A stretch of 64,000 nt of DNA from Cerrena zonata (GCA_038087015.1 JASBNA010000072.1:124001-188000), one strand, 5' to 3'. Shown: positions 8,710-19,626, counted from the stretch's first letter. Made by a program: numbers and translations. Notes: generated from the letters alone by a model not told the origin.

Positions 8710-10764
8710 CTAATAAGATCTACCGAACATACAGTAAACTTTAGCAGCTCTATCACACTTAACACATTTTTGACCAGATTTTAAGGTTGGTTGTTCAAAT
8801 GGAATACATAAGGATTTAGCACCCATGGAAGGTGCCTTTTCATCAACTTCTTCATCTTCACCATCGTCTTTTTTAGCAGAAGAGTCTTTAATATCATCTT
8901 CACAATCACCATCTCCACACCATGGAGAAAGGATGACATTTTTAGCATTAAGAGTTGGAACAAAATCTTTCCATTCATCAACAACAACACGATGAGAATC
9001 AAAATCTTTACGAGCTTTTTCTAATAAACCAACTTGCATTTCTTGTAAAATTTCTGGGATTCTAGTCTCTAATTCACTTAATTTAACGGTGTATTTAGAG
9101 TTATCATCACGTCTAACAGCAACGGCTTGACCATTTTGTAAATCTTTTGGACCAAATTCGATACGTAATGGAACACCTTTTAATTCCCATTCAGCGTATT
9201 TCCAACCTGGGGTATAATTAGCTCTATAATCACCAAATGCTCTAACTTCAGCATCTTTCAATCTTTTTTCAATTTCAGCAGCACCATCATTGATTTCTTT
9301 TCTTTCAGCATCAGTAGTCTTAGCAGTTATACCGACTGGGACAACAACAACTTGATTTTGAGCAACACGAGGAGGTAAGACCAAACCTTTATTATCAGAG
9401 TGAGTCATAACCATAACACCAATGACACGAGTGGATAAACCCCAAGAATTTTGGTGAGTCAAGATTCTTGGTTTATCAGAGCCTTCTGGATTTTCAACCG
9501 AAATATCAAACATTTTAGAGAAGTTAGTACCTAAATGATGAGAAGTAGCACCTTGAATACCTCTACCAGTAGCGGCAATAAAACCTTCCACGGTGGTAGT
9601 ATAATCCCCACCAGCGAATTTTTCATTTTCAGTTTTTTTACCTTTAACCACTGGAACAGCTAATAATTCTTCATAAATCCCTGCGTATAAATCTAAAATT
9701 TGACTGACTTCTTCTTGAGCGGCTTCTCTAGTTAAGTGAACGGTATGACCTTCTTGCCATAAGAATTCTCTAGTTCTTAAGAAGGGTTGAGGATGTTTAA
9801 ATTCCCATCTAACAACCGAATTCCATTGGTGTAATTTTAAAGGTAAATCTCTATGAGATCTAATCCATTTAGCATAATATGGATACATGACAGTTTCAGA
9901 AGTTGGTCTAATAGCAACCGGTTCTTCCAAATCCGAAGAACCAGCACGAGTGACCCAAGCGACTTCTGGAGCAAAACCTTCGATGTGATCTTTTTCCTTT
10001 TCCAAAACTCTTGAAGAAACAAACATTGGGAAGTAACAATTTTTAACCCCCATTTTTTTTATACGAGCGTTAAACCAATCTTGAATTTCTTCCCAAACGG
10101 CATAAGAGTTTGGTCTTAAGATATAACAACCCGAAACATCATAATAATCTAATAATTCACTTTTAACCACAATTTGAGAGTACCAAGAAGAGAAATCTTT
10201 AGTTTTATCAACAGTGATACCAACCAATTTAGCGTCTTCTAATTTAGCAGCATCTTTTTCCTTTTTCAATGCAAGTTTTTTAGACTTATCAACTGGAGCA
10301 GGAGTTGGAACAGTGGCTTCAACAGTGAAATCAACTGGAATCACTTCAATACCAGTTGATTCTAAATATGCATTAACATTTCTAGCTGATAAACTAGCTT
10401 TAGAAGATTCAGTAGATAATTCTAACACGGTGTTTTCATCAGCTTTGGAAATATTTTCATCAATTAAAATCTTGATTTTACCTGCTAAGTCTTTATGAAG
10501 GTTTGCAAGAGAAACTTCTTTAGTGGAAGTCGTGAAAAATTCTTGAACCAAATCATCTCTGGCTAATCTTGGCTCCTTGACACCAGCTGCCTTAGCAATA
10601 ACTGGCGAAGGGGTTTGTGTAGATTGTAATGCAAATACAACAACTGGAACTGGGGTTGCAGTTTTAGCAGTTTTTGGCTTGAAAACTAATGTCTTAGTTG
10701 GAATAGCATTTTCGCTACTGACAGTAGCCAAAGATAACGCTGCTAATGATTGTTCTAAAGCCAT
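8710..10764 (-). CDS. Cytosolic prolyl-tRNA synthetase (YHR020W type)
   Basis: 684 residues, close to yeast YHR020W. The first 180 or so residues are an N-terminal extension with an SLANLHKDLAGKIK-type segment. The catalytic core starts near DFSSWYSQIVVKSELLDYYDVSGCYILRP. It carries class II motif 2 around residues 310-335 (VVRWEFKHPQPFLRTREFLWQEGHT), and the anticodon-binding domain follows. The C-terminus has CIPFEQP, CVKC and the terminal MFGRSY typical of archaeal/eukaryotic ProRS, with zinc-ligand cysteines. It shares a 470-bp divergent promoter with DED81. The order ProRS-DED81-ARG4 is also seen in S. cerevisiae. Confidence 0.95.
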   Translation of the reverse strand: MALEQSLAALSLATVSSENAIPTKTLVFKPKTAKTATPVPVVVFALQSTQTPSPVIAKAAGVKEPRLARDDLVQEFFTTSTKEVSLANLHKDLAGKIKILIDENISKADENTVLELSTESSKASLSARNVNAYLESTGIEVIPVDFTVEATVPTPAPVDKSKKLALKKEKDAAKLEDAKLVGITVDKTKDFSSWYSQIVVKSELLDYYDVSGCYILRPNSYAVWEEIQDWFNARIKKMGVKNCYFPMFVSSRVLEKEKDHIEGFAPEVAWVTRAGSSDLEEPVAIRPTSETVMYPYYAKWIRSHRDLPLKLHQWNSVVRWEFKHPQPFLRTREFLWQEGHTVHLTREAAQEEVSQILDLYAGIYEELLAVPVVKGKKTENEKFAGGDYTTTVEGFIAATGRGIQGATSHHLGTNFSKMFDISVENPEGSDKPRILTHQNSWGLSTRVIGVMVMTHSDNKGLVLPPRVAQNQVVVVPVGITAKTTDAERKEINDGAAEIEKRLKDAEVRAFGDYRANYTPGWKYAEWELKGVPLRIEFGPKDLQNGQAVAVRRDDNSKYTVKLSELETRIPEILQEMQVGLLEKARKDFDSHRVVVDEWKDFVPTLNAKNVILSPWCGDGDCEDDIKDSSAKKDDGEDEEVDEKAPSMGAKSLCIPFEQPTLKSGQKCVKCDRAAKVYCMFGRSY

Positions 10765-10950
10765 TCTTCTCTGTGTTATATCCCTTCAACTATACGTGCA
10801 ATCGAACTTCAACAAGCTCCACTTCTATGGTCAATCAAAGAAAATCAGTAAGTGATAAGACTCATAAATCCTTATGCCAGTATTTTTTTTTTCATTTTTT
10901 TCACTCGAACTAACCGAATCTACGAGCGCTCAATAAAAAATTTGATAAAG

Positions 10951-11033
10951 ACCGCCAACCTGTAAAAAGGGGAAATCCTCCAGATATTTACAGGTTAGCG
11001 GTACGGGTGGGGGGAAATCGGGCATCGTGCCCG
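10951..11033. promoter_or_regulatory. Inverted repeat and GC hairpin in the divergent ProRS/DED81 promoter
   Basis: ACCGCCAACCTGTAAA (10951-10966) is mirrored by TTTACAGGTTAGCGGT (10987-11002): 16-base arms with one mismatch around a 20-base spacer. Seventeen bases further on is the perfect hairpin CGGGCA-TCG-TGCCCG (11019-11033). They sit about 190 bp from the ProRS start and 200 bp from the DED81 start, so they could be a shared control site. A role is inference. Confidence 0.5.
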
Positions 11034-11234
11034 GATATTCACGCCAAACAGGAGCTTTATGAGGAGGACCAGGGTAAAAGGTAGCACGAGCGGAATCAAC
11101 AGCGCATTTCGCGGTATTGAGTCACAAATTAACCTCTGCGAAGAGTCATATGGACAAAAAAAAAAAGAGATCCCATAAGAGTTCGTGAAAAATTATTGTA
11201 ATCAACAAACAGAAGCCAATTAACTGACGATATA

Positions 11235-12893
11235 ATGTCTCAAGTCTACGTCAACGAGAAGTCTGGTGTTGACGGTGCCGATGTAGCAGGTACCGAAAGC
11301 CAACCATTTCAAAGCCCTGCATATGCCTTGTATGTGCAACCGGAAGCCAAGGTGATGATTTACAAGCAATTAGAAGGATCCGAAGAATATGGATATTCTG
11401 AAATATCAGCATCTGCTTTAAAGAAGGCCAAAAAGGGAGCTGAAGGATTGAAGAAAAAACAAGAAAAACAAATCAAATTACAAGAAGAACAAAAGAAGAA
11501 AGAAGAAGAAAATGCTAAAAAATTAGCCGAGTTAGATTTAATTAAAATTGAAGAAGATAAATCATTACCACAAGCTAAAAAGATTAAATTGAGATCAGTT
11601 CAAGATAACTTACAAACCAGAGTTGTAGTTCAAGGATGGGTTCATCGTTTTAGATCACAAAAAGGTTTAGCTTTTATCACTTTAAGAGATGGTAGTGGAT
11701 TTTTACAAGCTGTTTTAACTGGAGATTTAGCAAAAGCTAGAATTACTCAAGAATTGACTTTAGAATCCACCGTTCTTATAAAAGGGGTTATTAATAAATT
11801 ACCAGAAGGTAAATCTGCTCCAGGTGGCGTTGAATTAGTTGCTGATTACTATGAAGTTATTGGTTTAGCTCCAAGTGGTGAAGAAGCTTTTACTAATAAA
11901 GTTCAAGAAAATGCTGATCCTTCTTTATTATTAGATCAACGTCATTTAACTTTAAGAGGTGAAACCTTATCTGCTGTTTTCAAAGTCAGAGCTGCTTTAA
12001 TGTCTTCAATTAGAAAATTTTTCGCTGATGAAGGTCTTACCGAAGTTACTCCTCCATGTATGGTTCAAACTCAAGTTGAAGGGGGTTCTACTTTGTTTAA
12101 ATTAGATTATTACGGTCAAGAAGCATTTTTAACTCAATCTTCCCAATTATATTTGGAAACTTGTTTACCAGCCTTGGGTGACGTTTATTGTGTTCAAGAA
12201 TCTTTCCGTGCTGAAAAATCTCATACCAGAAGACATTTATCTGAATTTACTCATATTGAATCCGAATTAGCTTTTATAACATTCGATGATTTATTAAACC
12301 ATTTAGAACGTCTTTATACTTATGTTATTAAACAAGTGGTTGAAGATCCAGTTGCTGGTCCTTTAATTAAACAATTGAACCCAAACTTCGTTGTTCCAGA
12401 AATGCCTTTCTTAAGAATGCAATACATTCATGCTTTGGATTGGCTAAACGAACATGGTATTCCAAATGAAGATGGTGAAGCCTTTAAATTCGGTGATGAT
12501 ATCGCTGAAGCCGCTGAACGTAAAATGACTGATATTATTGGTAAACCAATTTTATTAACTCGTTTCCCAGTTGAAATTAAAGCTTTCTACATGAAAAAAT
12601 GTGCCGATGATCCAAGAGTTACTGAATCAGTCGATGTTTTAATGCCAAACGTTGGTGAAATCACCGGTGGTTCTATGAGAATTGATAACCATGATGAATT
12701 GGTTGCTGCCATTAAAAAGGAAGGTCTTGATTTGAAAGATTATTATTGGTTAGCCGACCAATCTAAATACGGTAGCTCTCCTCACGGGGGTTACGGTTTG
12801 GGTACTGAAAGAATCTTAGCCTGGTTATGTGATAGATTTACTGTTAGAGATTGTTCCTTATACCCAAGATTCACCGGTAGATGTAAACCTTAG
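11235..12893 (+). CDS. DED81: Cytosolic asparaginyl-tRNA synthetase
   Basis: 552 residues, matching yeast Ded81. A lysine-rich helical N-terminal extension (about 60-115, KKKQEKQIKLQEEQKKKEEE) precedes the OB-fold anticodon-binding domain (VVVQGWVHRFRSQKGLAFITLRDGSG). The class II core follows, with motif 2 (FRAEKSHTRRHLSEFTHIE) and motif 3 (GYGLGTERILAWL). It charges cytosolic tRNA-Asn and is essential in yeast. Start: the ATG at 11235 follows an A-rich leader. Its mitochondrial paralogue SLM5 lies 3.8 kb away. The order ProRS-DED81-ARG4 equals YHR020W-YHR019C-YHR018C in S. cerevisiae. Confidence 0.97.
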   Translation: MSQVYVNEKSGVDGADVAGTESQPFQSPAYALYVQPEAKVMIYKQLEGSEEYGYSEISASALKKAKKGAEGLKKKQEKQIKLQEEQKKKEEENAKKLAELDLIKIEEDKSLPQAKKIKLRSVQDNLQTRVVVQGWVHRFRSQKGLAFITLRDGSGFLQAVLTGDLAKARITQELTLESTVLIKGVINKLPEGKSAPGGVELVADYYEVIGLAPSGEEAFTNKVQENADPSLLLDQRHLTLRGETLSAVFKVRAALMSSIRKFFADEGLTEVTPPCMVQTQVEGGSTLFKLDYYGQEAFLTQSSQLYLETCLPALGDVYCVQESFRAEKSHTRRHLSEFTHIESELAFITFDDLLNHLERLYTYVIKQVVEDPVAGPLIKQLNPNFVVPEMPFLRMQYIHALDWLNEHGIPNEDGEAFKFGDDIAEAAERKMTDIIGKPILLTRFPVEIKAFYMKKCADDPRVTESVDVLMPNVGEITGGSMRIDNHDELVAAIKKEGLDLKDYYWLADQSKYGSSPHGGYGLGTERILAWLCDRFTVRDCSLYPRFTGRCKP

Positions 12894-13188
12894 TTAACGT
12901 ATATATATCTTTAATCTAATATCATCTATTTATTATTTTTGTATATCAACCCTTTGCCTTGAAGTAAGTTTGCAGTCTGAAAATGAATAGGCGATTTAAA
13001 CAAAAACCCTTACACAAACCTCGACGAAATGGTGAAAAATTTTTGAAAAAAAAAAATTATGACTAACCCGGGAAATCAAGAGCGATTGAAACTCCAATAT
13101 AAAGTGGCATTTTTTTCACTTACAAGTTCAGGTTTCGTTGCAAATAACCATTAATAGAAGATTGCAAATTAGTGATAAATAATAAGAA

Positions 13189-14586
13189 ATGAGTGCTGAT
13201 CAACCGGTTGAAAGTAAATTATGGGGTGGTAGATTCACTGGAGCCACTGACCCATTAATGGATTTATATAATGCATCACTTCCATATGATCAAAGAATGT
13301 ACCAGGCCGATTTAAACGGTACTAAGGTTTATACTGAAGGATTAAATAAGATTGGTTTGATCACCAAGGAAGAATTGAGCTCAATTCATCAAGGTTTAGA
13401 TGTTATTCATAAAGAATGGGAATCGGGTAAATTTATCGAAAAACCCGGGGATGAAGATATCCATACTGCTAATGAAAGAAGATTGGGAGAAATCATTGGT
13501 AAACATATTGCCGGTAAGGTTCACACCGGTAGATCCAGAAATGATCAAGTTGCTTGTGATATGAGAATTTATGTTCGTGATAATTTAACTAAATTATTAG
13601 AATTTTTAGGGGGATTTATTAGTACTATTTTGAAAAGAGCAGACAGAGAAATCGATGTTTTAATGCCAGGTTATACTCATTTACAAAGAGCACAACCAAT
13701 TAGATGGTCTCATTGGTTGTCATCATACGCTACTTATTTCACCGAGGATTATAAGAGATTGAAACAAATTTTAGAAAGAGTTAATCAATCCCCATTAGGA
13801 GCAGGTGCATTAGCAGGACATCCATATGGTATTGATCGTGAATTTTTAGCAAAAGGATTGGGATTCAATTCAGTTATAGGTAACTCATTAACTGCAGTTT
13901 CCGATCGTGATTTTGTTGTTGAAACATTATTCTGGTCAACCTTATTTATGAATCATATTTCTCGTTTTGCCGAAGATTTAATTATTTATTCAACTGCAGA
14001 ATTTGGCTTTATTCAATTAGCGGATGCTTATTCAACTGGTTCTTCTCTTATGCCTCAGAAAAAGAATCCTGATTCCTTAGAATTATTAAGAGGTAAATCT
14101 GGACGTGTTTTCGGTTCGTTATCAGGTTTTTTGATGTCCATCAAATCAATCCCATCAACTTATAATAAAGATATGCAAGAAGATAAAGAACCATTATTTG
14201 ATGCTTTAACTACTGTTGAACATTCAGTATTAATTGCTACTGGGGTAATTTCTACATTATCAATCAATAAAGAAAAAATGCAAGGTGCATTAACAATGGA
14301 TATGTTAGCTACTGATTTAGCTGATTATTTAGTTAGAAAAGGAGTTCCATTCAGAGAAACCCATCATATCTCTGGTGAATGCGTAAGAACCTCTGAAGAA
14401 TTAAAGTTATCTGGTATTGATCAATTATCTTTTGAACAATTACAAAAAATCGATTCAAGATTTGATGAAGATGTTAAAGACGTCTTCAATTTTGAAGTCA
14501 GCGTGGAAAGAAGAACTGCCATTGGTGGTACTGCCAAATCGGCCATCAGAAATCAATTGGAAAACTTATCTTCTCAATTAAATTGA
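13189..14586 (+). CDS. ARG4: Argininosuccinate lyase
   Basis: 465 residues, the standard length. It begins with KLWGGRF and carries [27 protein letters not shown] and the fumarase/ASL signature [12 protein letters not shown] around residues 285-296. It splits argininosuccinate into arginine and fumarate in the cytosol. The upstream region has TGACTAA (near 13062), one base off a Gcn4 site, so general amino-acid control is possible but not shown. It lies directly downstream of DED81 in the same orientation. No breaks are seen. Confidence 0.98.
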   Translation: MSADQPVESKLWGGRFTGATDPLMDLYNASLPYDQRMYQADLNGTKVYTEGLNKIGLITKEELSSIHQGLDVIHKEWESGKFIEKPGDEDIHTANERRLGEIIGKHIAGKVHTGRSRNDQVACDMRIYVRDNLTKLLEFLGGFISTILKRADREIDVLMPGYTHLQRAQPIRWSHWLSSYATYFTEDYKRLKQILERVNQSPLGAGALAGHPYGIDREFLAKGLGFNSVIGNSLTAVSDRDFVVETLFWSTLFMNHISRFAEDLIIYSTAEFGFIQLADAYSTGSSLMPQKKNPDSLELLRGKSGRVFGSLSGFLMSIKSIPSTYNKDMQEDKEPLFDALTTVEHSVLIATGVISTLSINKEKMQGALTMDMLATDLADYLVRKGVPFRETHHISGECVRTSEELKLSGIDQLSFEQLQKIDSRFDEDVKDVFNFEVSVERRTAIGGTAKSAIRNQLENLSSQLN

Positions 14587-14893
14587 AAAGAAAGAAAAAA
14601 AAAAGAATAAAATAAAAAAGAAAAATAACCTTTTAATAAAGGGTTTGCCTATGCAGATACCTTCAATTACATACACTCTATATCGTCACCATACACTCTG
14701 TATCGTCTACATACACTCTTCAATAATTAACTCATGATGTATGCACTCTAAAATCGCTCTAAATAAACTCTAATTACAAAGGAGACGAAGGTCACTCAAA
14801 GAAACCCCCAGCTATTCAAAATCCTTCTCTTGGTTTGTTCATTTACGATAAATACTTTCATTGTTGTAATAAACTTCTATAAATATTTAAATA
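14587..14893. repeat. Convergent 3' region with 20-bp tandem repeat
   Basis: The spacer between the convergent ARG4 and the 274-residue gene. At 14671-14720 a 20-base unit beginning ATACACTCT and continuing NTATCGTC is repeated two and a half times. No RNA gene is seen. Confidence 0.7.
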
Positions 14894-15718
14894 TCAATTG
14901 TCCTTTTTGGCCCAGTCTTTATTTTTTAAAAAACTGCCCCGGCGAATCATTCCCAAGTATGATCTAGATTTACTTCTCTTCTTATCGCCATCAAAGGTAA
15001 TGTTGGGGTCTTCATACTGTTGTCTACTCTGATACTTTAGTAGCAAGTCATTCGATGAAGCAGGTAGCATGATATCCAGCTCGTGGAAAATGTAGTGTTC
15101 TTCAAGAGCCTCCAGATCAAAGGGATTTTCATGCTCGTCCATGCTTGGAATTGATCCTTCCTCTTCAACTTCATCCTCGAGAAATTCCTTCAAATCAACC
15201 TCTAGGAAACCTGGTGGTTGCGAAAAGCTGTGCTTGTGGTGGTGTTTGCAAAGCTGGGGACTTGACCCACCATCCATTGATGATTTGGAATAGCTTCTGG
15301 GTATATTCCTTTCGTTACTTCTAGACATGCCGTCCAAACGGTATGATAATGTAGACCCGGTACTGGCTTGTCGACTACGGCGAAACTTTTCGCTTTCGAC
15401 GTTAATTATATTCAAATCAATAAATGGTTCTGGAGCCTGGGTGCCAACTTTCTCCAAGGTAATGGGAGAGTCTGGTTCCGACTGGTTGGAAAATAAACTA
15501 TGCCTACTTCCAAGAGTATCGATAGAATCGCGTTGAAAGTAATGTTCTTTGGGGCCTAGCACTCCTCTGGATCGATAAGAAATGGAATTCGACCGTCTAT
15601 GACTCCGATCAAAACTAGCAGAATGGCGTATTGTCGGAGATGCTGGGGGAGTATCGGAAGACTTGGAATCTTTGGACTTTGCCTTGGCCTTTTCAAATGA
15701 GTAGTTGTAGTTAAGCAT
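14894..15718 (-). CDS. Unrecognised Ser/Arg-rich protein
   Basis: 274 residues, not assigned to a known family. It is rich in Ser, Arg and His with several basic phosphorylation-type motifs (RRSNSIS, RHSASFDRS, RRSRQASTGS) and an HHHKH patch. An acidic block follows (DLKEFLEDEVEEEGS, DLEALEEHYIFHEL). The C-terminus is basic (KKRSKSRSYLGMIRRGS). The start MLNYNYSFEKAK is the first ATG of the open frame. The features suggest a regulated, largely disordered protein. It probably has orthologues in other CTG-clade yeasts, but I cannot name its function. Confidence 0.7.
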   Translation of the reverse strand: MLNYNYSFEKAKAKSKDSKSSDTPPASPTIRHSASFDRSHRRSNSISYRSRGVLGPKEHYFQRDSIDTLGSRHSLFSNQSEPDSPITLEKVGTQAPEPFIDLNIINVESEKFRRSRQASTGSTLSYRLDGMSRSNERNIPRSYSKSSMDGGSSPQLCKHHHKHSFSQPPGFLEVDLKEFLEDEVEEEGSIPSMDEHENPFDLEALEEHYIFHELDIMLPASSNDLLLKYQSRQQYEDPNITFDGDKKRSKSRSYLGMIRRGSFLKNKDWAKKDN

Positions 15719-17278
15719 CTTGTCTTATTCAAAATACTCAATCTATTGCAAAAGTATCAAAATGGAAAACTACTTCTTTATATAGTTTTAATCTCATACT
15801 AGAATAAGCTGTCCCCATATAAAAATAAAGTAAAAAAACAAAAAAATGAAAAATAAAAAGAAAGAAACAACTTAATCTACCAGGGCAAAGATTGTTTTAT
15901 TTTTAATCGAATACTGACAGACTTAAAAGTACAGAAACCGACAATTACAAGGCGAACGTCGTGGAGAACCCTAGCATAGAATGGACAGAAAATAATAAAG
16001 CAAGATTGAAAAATACAGGACCAGTTGAACTCAAATAGTGCAGCTAAAGCTTATCAACAGACCAGCTCACGTGAGCCGAGAGTGGGTACCACTCCCAAGT
16101 TGATGGGATTTCTTTTGTATTGTTCCAGAGATCTGGATAATAACATGTATTCATGCGTTGTCGACAGTCTGGATTCCAATAGTTCGAAACCAAACCCGGT
16201 GCCAGTAGCTTAAACTTAAAGTTGAAATTAGACTCCCTGCGAGAATGCAATGTTACCTGACGCAGGCTAACGTATGTGCGTTGGGAACTCGCTTCAAATA
16301 CTTTTAGTTTGCCTCTAGCCTTGTCACTGGGGGTATATTGCAGATTAAGGCTTTGGAGATCAACCAGTGTCAGAGCATGAAAGACAAACTTTAAAAAAAA
16401 AAAACTATACCAGAAAAATAAAAACTATACCAAAAACAAAAAAAAATTTATAAAAATAAAAAATCAGACTTTATTAGTGGTCACCTATGGGGGCAGCTAC
16501 TCCACCTGGGTCCGGCATGCCCAACTAACCTTGCAAGATTTTTGTTTGGATCATTCCATATGTTCTGGTTTCCTTTGGTGGTTGCTTCCGGCAATTCCTT
16601 CCGCCATATTAAAAGAAGCACTGAAAATCCATAGCTTTTTTCGACAGCCTTGACTCTTGTTCTCTGGTTCTATCACGCTACTTTGACGATCGTGTACATA
16701 GACTAGCGACCAGTGGCTGCACATCATTCTACGGCCAGTAGAACCGTAGAACCACCATTCTCTCTTCATACTCTTGCCCAAAAGGAGTTTGCTATTCCCG
16801 CGTCCCCTTACCCTGATTCCACCATCCCTAACCATCATTTACATTAGCCTACGTTCATGTACTTTGACTAATTAGCCGACAGTATTTCTCATTACATGTC
16901 TAGATGGGTATTCGGGGTATTTGCCGTGCTGGCGGCGTTCCAGTGCTTTGTTCTTGGTGATTATACCAGTTCTGGTGCTCTGATGGGGTTTTTTTGCAAC
17001 CTCCCACTGATTGTGCCCGGAGATTAATCTTCGCAGTGTGAAGTACACAATTTTACTCTGAGAAAATAGTTGCAAACACGCACAATCTCTGGTAATCCTG
17101 AGACTGAAAAAGTGGTGAAGCGAGATACACTTCAAACTTTACCAGGGGGTTCTTGCAGATTTACTAGAGCGGTTAGTCCTTGCAATTGGTTAGGTCAAAG
17201 GGAAAGATCCTAAGGTTTGTCCAAACATCCCCCAGTGAATCATTGGCCCGTGTACAGTTGTTAAGGAGACTGTTCAGT
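15719..17278. other. 1.56-kb gene-free region, locally GC-richer
   Basis: No convincing coding frame. 15820-15865 and 16390-16470 are A-rich tracts. Between them are short palindromes, for example CTCACGTGAG near 16067 and AGTGGGTACCACT near 16080. 16470-17170 has a higher GC content than other spacers, but its short open frames lack start context or similarity to anything I recognise. I looked for tRNA, U1, U2, U4, U5, RNase P and SRP RNA signatures and found none that convinced me. It must include the promoters of both flanking genes, which are divergent. Confidence 0.4.
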
Positions 17279-19346
17279 ATGGCCAGTTCAGAATTCCAGG
17301 AGAGTATTGCTGCTTTGAAGAGTAACAGCGATGCTCTAGCACGGTTATCGCCAGAGGAGCTCGTGAACACCGAGGCTCAAGTAAGTAGGGTTTACGCCTC
17401 GATAGTGTTGGAGTTGAATAAGTATCCTCATGCATTGGAAAGCTATTACTCGCGGATGGAAGCTTCAGTTGGTTGTCCAATAGTCGAAGTACTATTAATT
17501 TCAATTGAAAAGCAGTTATCCGAGGGAAAGAAACTTGAAGATGCGTGTATTCAGCGTTTGACCTATAATCTTTCTTGTGTCTTATGGTTTCACCTTATTA
17601 ATCCTTTATCCCAGCAAAGAATCAAAGGATTCTTTACAGTCTCCGGTAAATTATCCGGCGTCTTGCCACAGATTCTTCCGGTTGGGGGCTCCAGAGGCAA
17701 AGAATCGCCCATTAGTAGTGTCGCCGATATGGTGTATCTTGGTTATCTTGATGGAACCACGGTTAGATTGAACCAGCCAATTATGGACACTTGTTATGGC
17801 TTTCTTGAAATTATGAAAAATGAAGCAAGCCATGCTTATGAGTTTGCTTTGGAATTGGAAGACCTTGTTGGCAAGGTTGAACTGTTTAGTCTTTTGTTTG
17901 CACAACAACGCCAACCATCCAAGGAATCCAGTATCCAAGTGAATAGTGATTGGGTTGCGAAAGTTCTCAAGACAATCGCAACGTTGTTACAAATTTCCGA
18001 TAATGGCAAACTCCAATTATCGGTCTTGATGTCTTTGGATAAGTTGGGTCGGATATCTGATATTTTCCAACATAGTTTATCTATTTCGTCAATGGATGGA
18101 AAAATGATAATGCAGGCTCTTTCTATCTTTGGAAAATTGATTAGGCCTCTTGCTGCTTTTGGGCCTAAACGATGCTTTAGCCTCTGGGTTGAAGGTAATT
18201 GCCAAGGATCAAGTGCATTGTCAGGACTCCTTCCCGTCGGTTATGCAACCAGATGCAAAGTCTTACATGAAGGCATTTACGGTCCTTCTTGATATAATCG
18301 ACCAAAACGAATCTTTAAATTATTTGGAAAATAATCTGGTTTGTACTCTCATGAAATCCTCCTTGGTCATTTTGAGTAAGAATTTAAAAAATAATTCTAA
18401 AACTGAAATTTATGGTGAGTTTAATAAAATAAATACTAAATTATCATTATCAGCCTTATATTTGAGTATAAACTTCTTTGTCGTTAAGAATTCATCCGAA
18501 TATTTTCCTGATCCCTTTGTGTTCCCAGAAATCATTATTAATAATTTCAAACTTTTTAAATTACCACCTTTACCAAAGCCCAATTATTTTTTTCAAGATA
18601 CTAAATCTTCAGTATACGATAAAAGCGAAAATTTCCAATTACTACTTGAATGCCTACCAGCTAATCTTTATTTGCTTTCAGAATGTATTGACGATGAATT
18701 CCAAGCATTATTGCTTATGAAGAGCTATTCATCAAATGATATTAATAAAAAATTGGTTTTCAACCTTATCAATTTAACATTTTCTTCATTATGTCCAACC
18801 TTATTTTTCATTACTCAATTGGACTCCCATAATTTAATCTGTGCTGCCACAGAAACTTACGTTTACAAAATTATCAATAAAGTCCTACACTTATCTTCAG
18901 ATAATTCATTGTTTTGGTTGAGTTTAATTAACTTTGCTCATGACGTTTGCTTTACCGATATCACTTGGTGCCCGATGTTCGAAAAACTATTTAATTACTT
19001 AGTGTCCAACAGTCATGAAATCATTGGTGATACTCTTGTCAAAAGTGGATTGGAAGCTTTCGTATCCACCTTTAGTGATGGAAAAGCTAGTCTTGATGCT
19101 CTTCGTATATTCCTTAACTTGAAACATGGGGATGTTGTTTCTTACTCAACCATTGCTAAATCTGAATATGAATACTTGTATAATTGTGGATTACTCGGTC
19201 GTAAACCGTGGGCTGCAAATGAGCAAGTGAGTCTTGAGACATCTTCAAACCTACCTCGATCTCCCGAACGAAAGCACTATATCGTCAATTCAGCTAGAAA
19301 GCAAAGTGTTCATGTCGATGACTTTGAAAATGATTCTTTCAACTGA
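17279..19346 (+). CDS. Unrecognised ~688-residue protein, interrupted by a +1 frameshift near 18141-18150
   Basis: The first part runs from the ATG at 17279 (MASSEFQESIAALKS) and stops at 18292. The second is open from about 18141 to 19346 in the +1 frame. Skipping one base near ATTAGGCCTC (18140-18149) joins them into one frame of 688 residues. The overlap segment reads more like real protein in the second frame (LNDALASGLKVIAKDQ). The product is mostly helical with hydrophobic and leucine-rich stretches and ends with a basic/acidic tail. I do not recognise a domain. It lies between a 1.5-kb spacer and ENP2. The extra base could be a sequencing error, a real lesion, or less likely a translational frameshift. 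Confidence 0.65.
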
Positions 19347-19626
19347 GTATCTCTTTCTGTTATATCTCCCTGGATGCCCATCTTTTCTATATTTCTGTCT
19401 TTTGTTATATGCTTTTGTTATATGCTTTTGTTATATGCTTTTGTTATATGCTTGTTATAGTGATTAGTTATAGTGTAGAGACTGTGTGCAGGTAGAATTC
19501 TTTCTCTTGAAATTTTTTTTTTTGTTTTTTTTTACTTGTTTGTGTGCAGGCTTTCGAAGAGGCATCATCTTCAAAATGATAAAAGAAGATTACTAGAAAG
19601 CTGTTACTCTTTATACGTCAGCACAA
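19347..19626. repeat. 13-bp minisatellite in the ENP2 upstream region
   Basis: Four copies of a 13-base unit (GCTTTTGTTATAT) run from about 19398 to 19449, with a partial fifth to 19458. The array starts some 50 bp past the previous stop and 170 bp before ENP2. Confidence 0.85.

Noticed and set aside
13055..13075. Gcn4 site upstream of ARG4
   Set aside because: TGACTAA departs from TGACTCA at one position; too weak alone.
16551..17135. Two minus-strand frames of 87-95 codons in the gene desert
   Set aside because: No recognisable motif, and they abut other stops; kept as non-coding.
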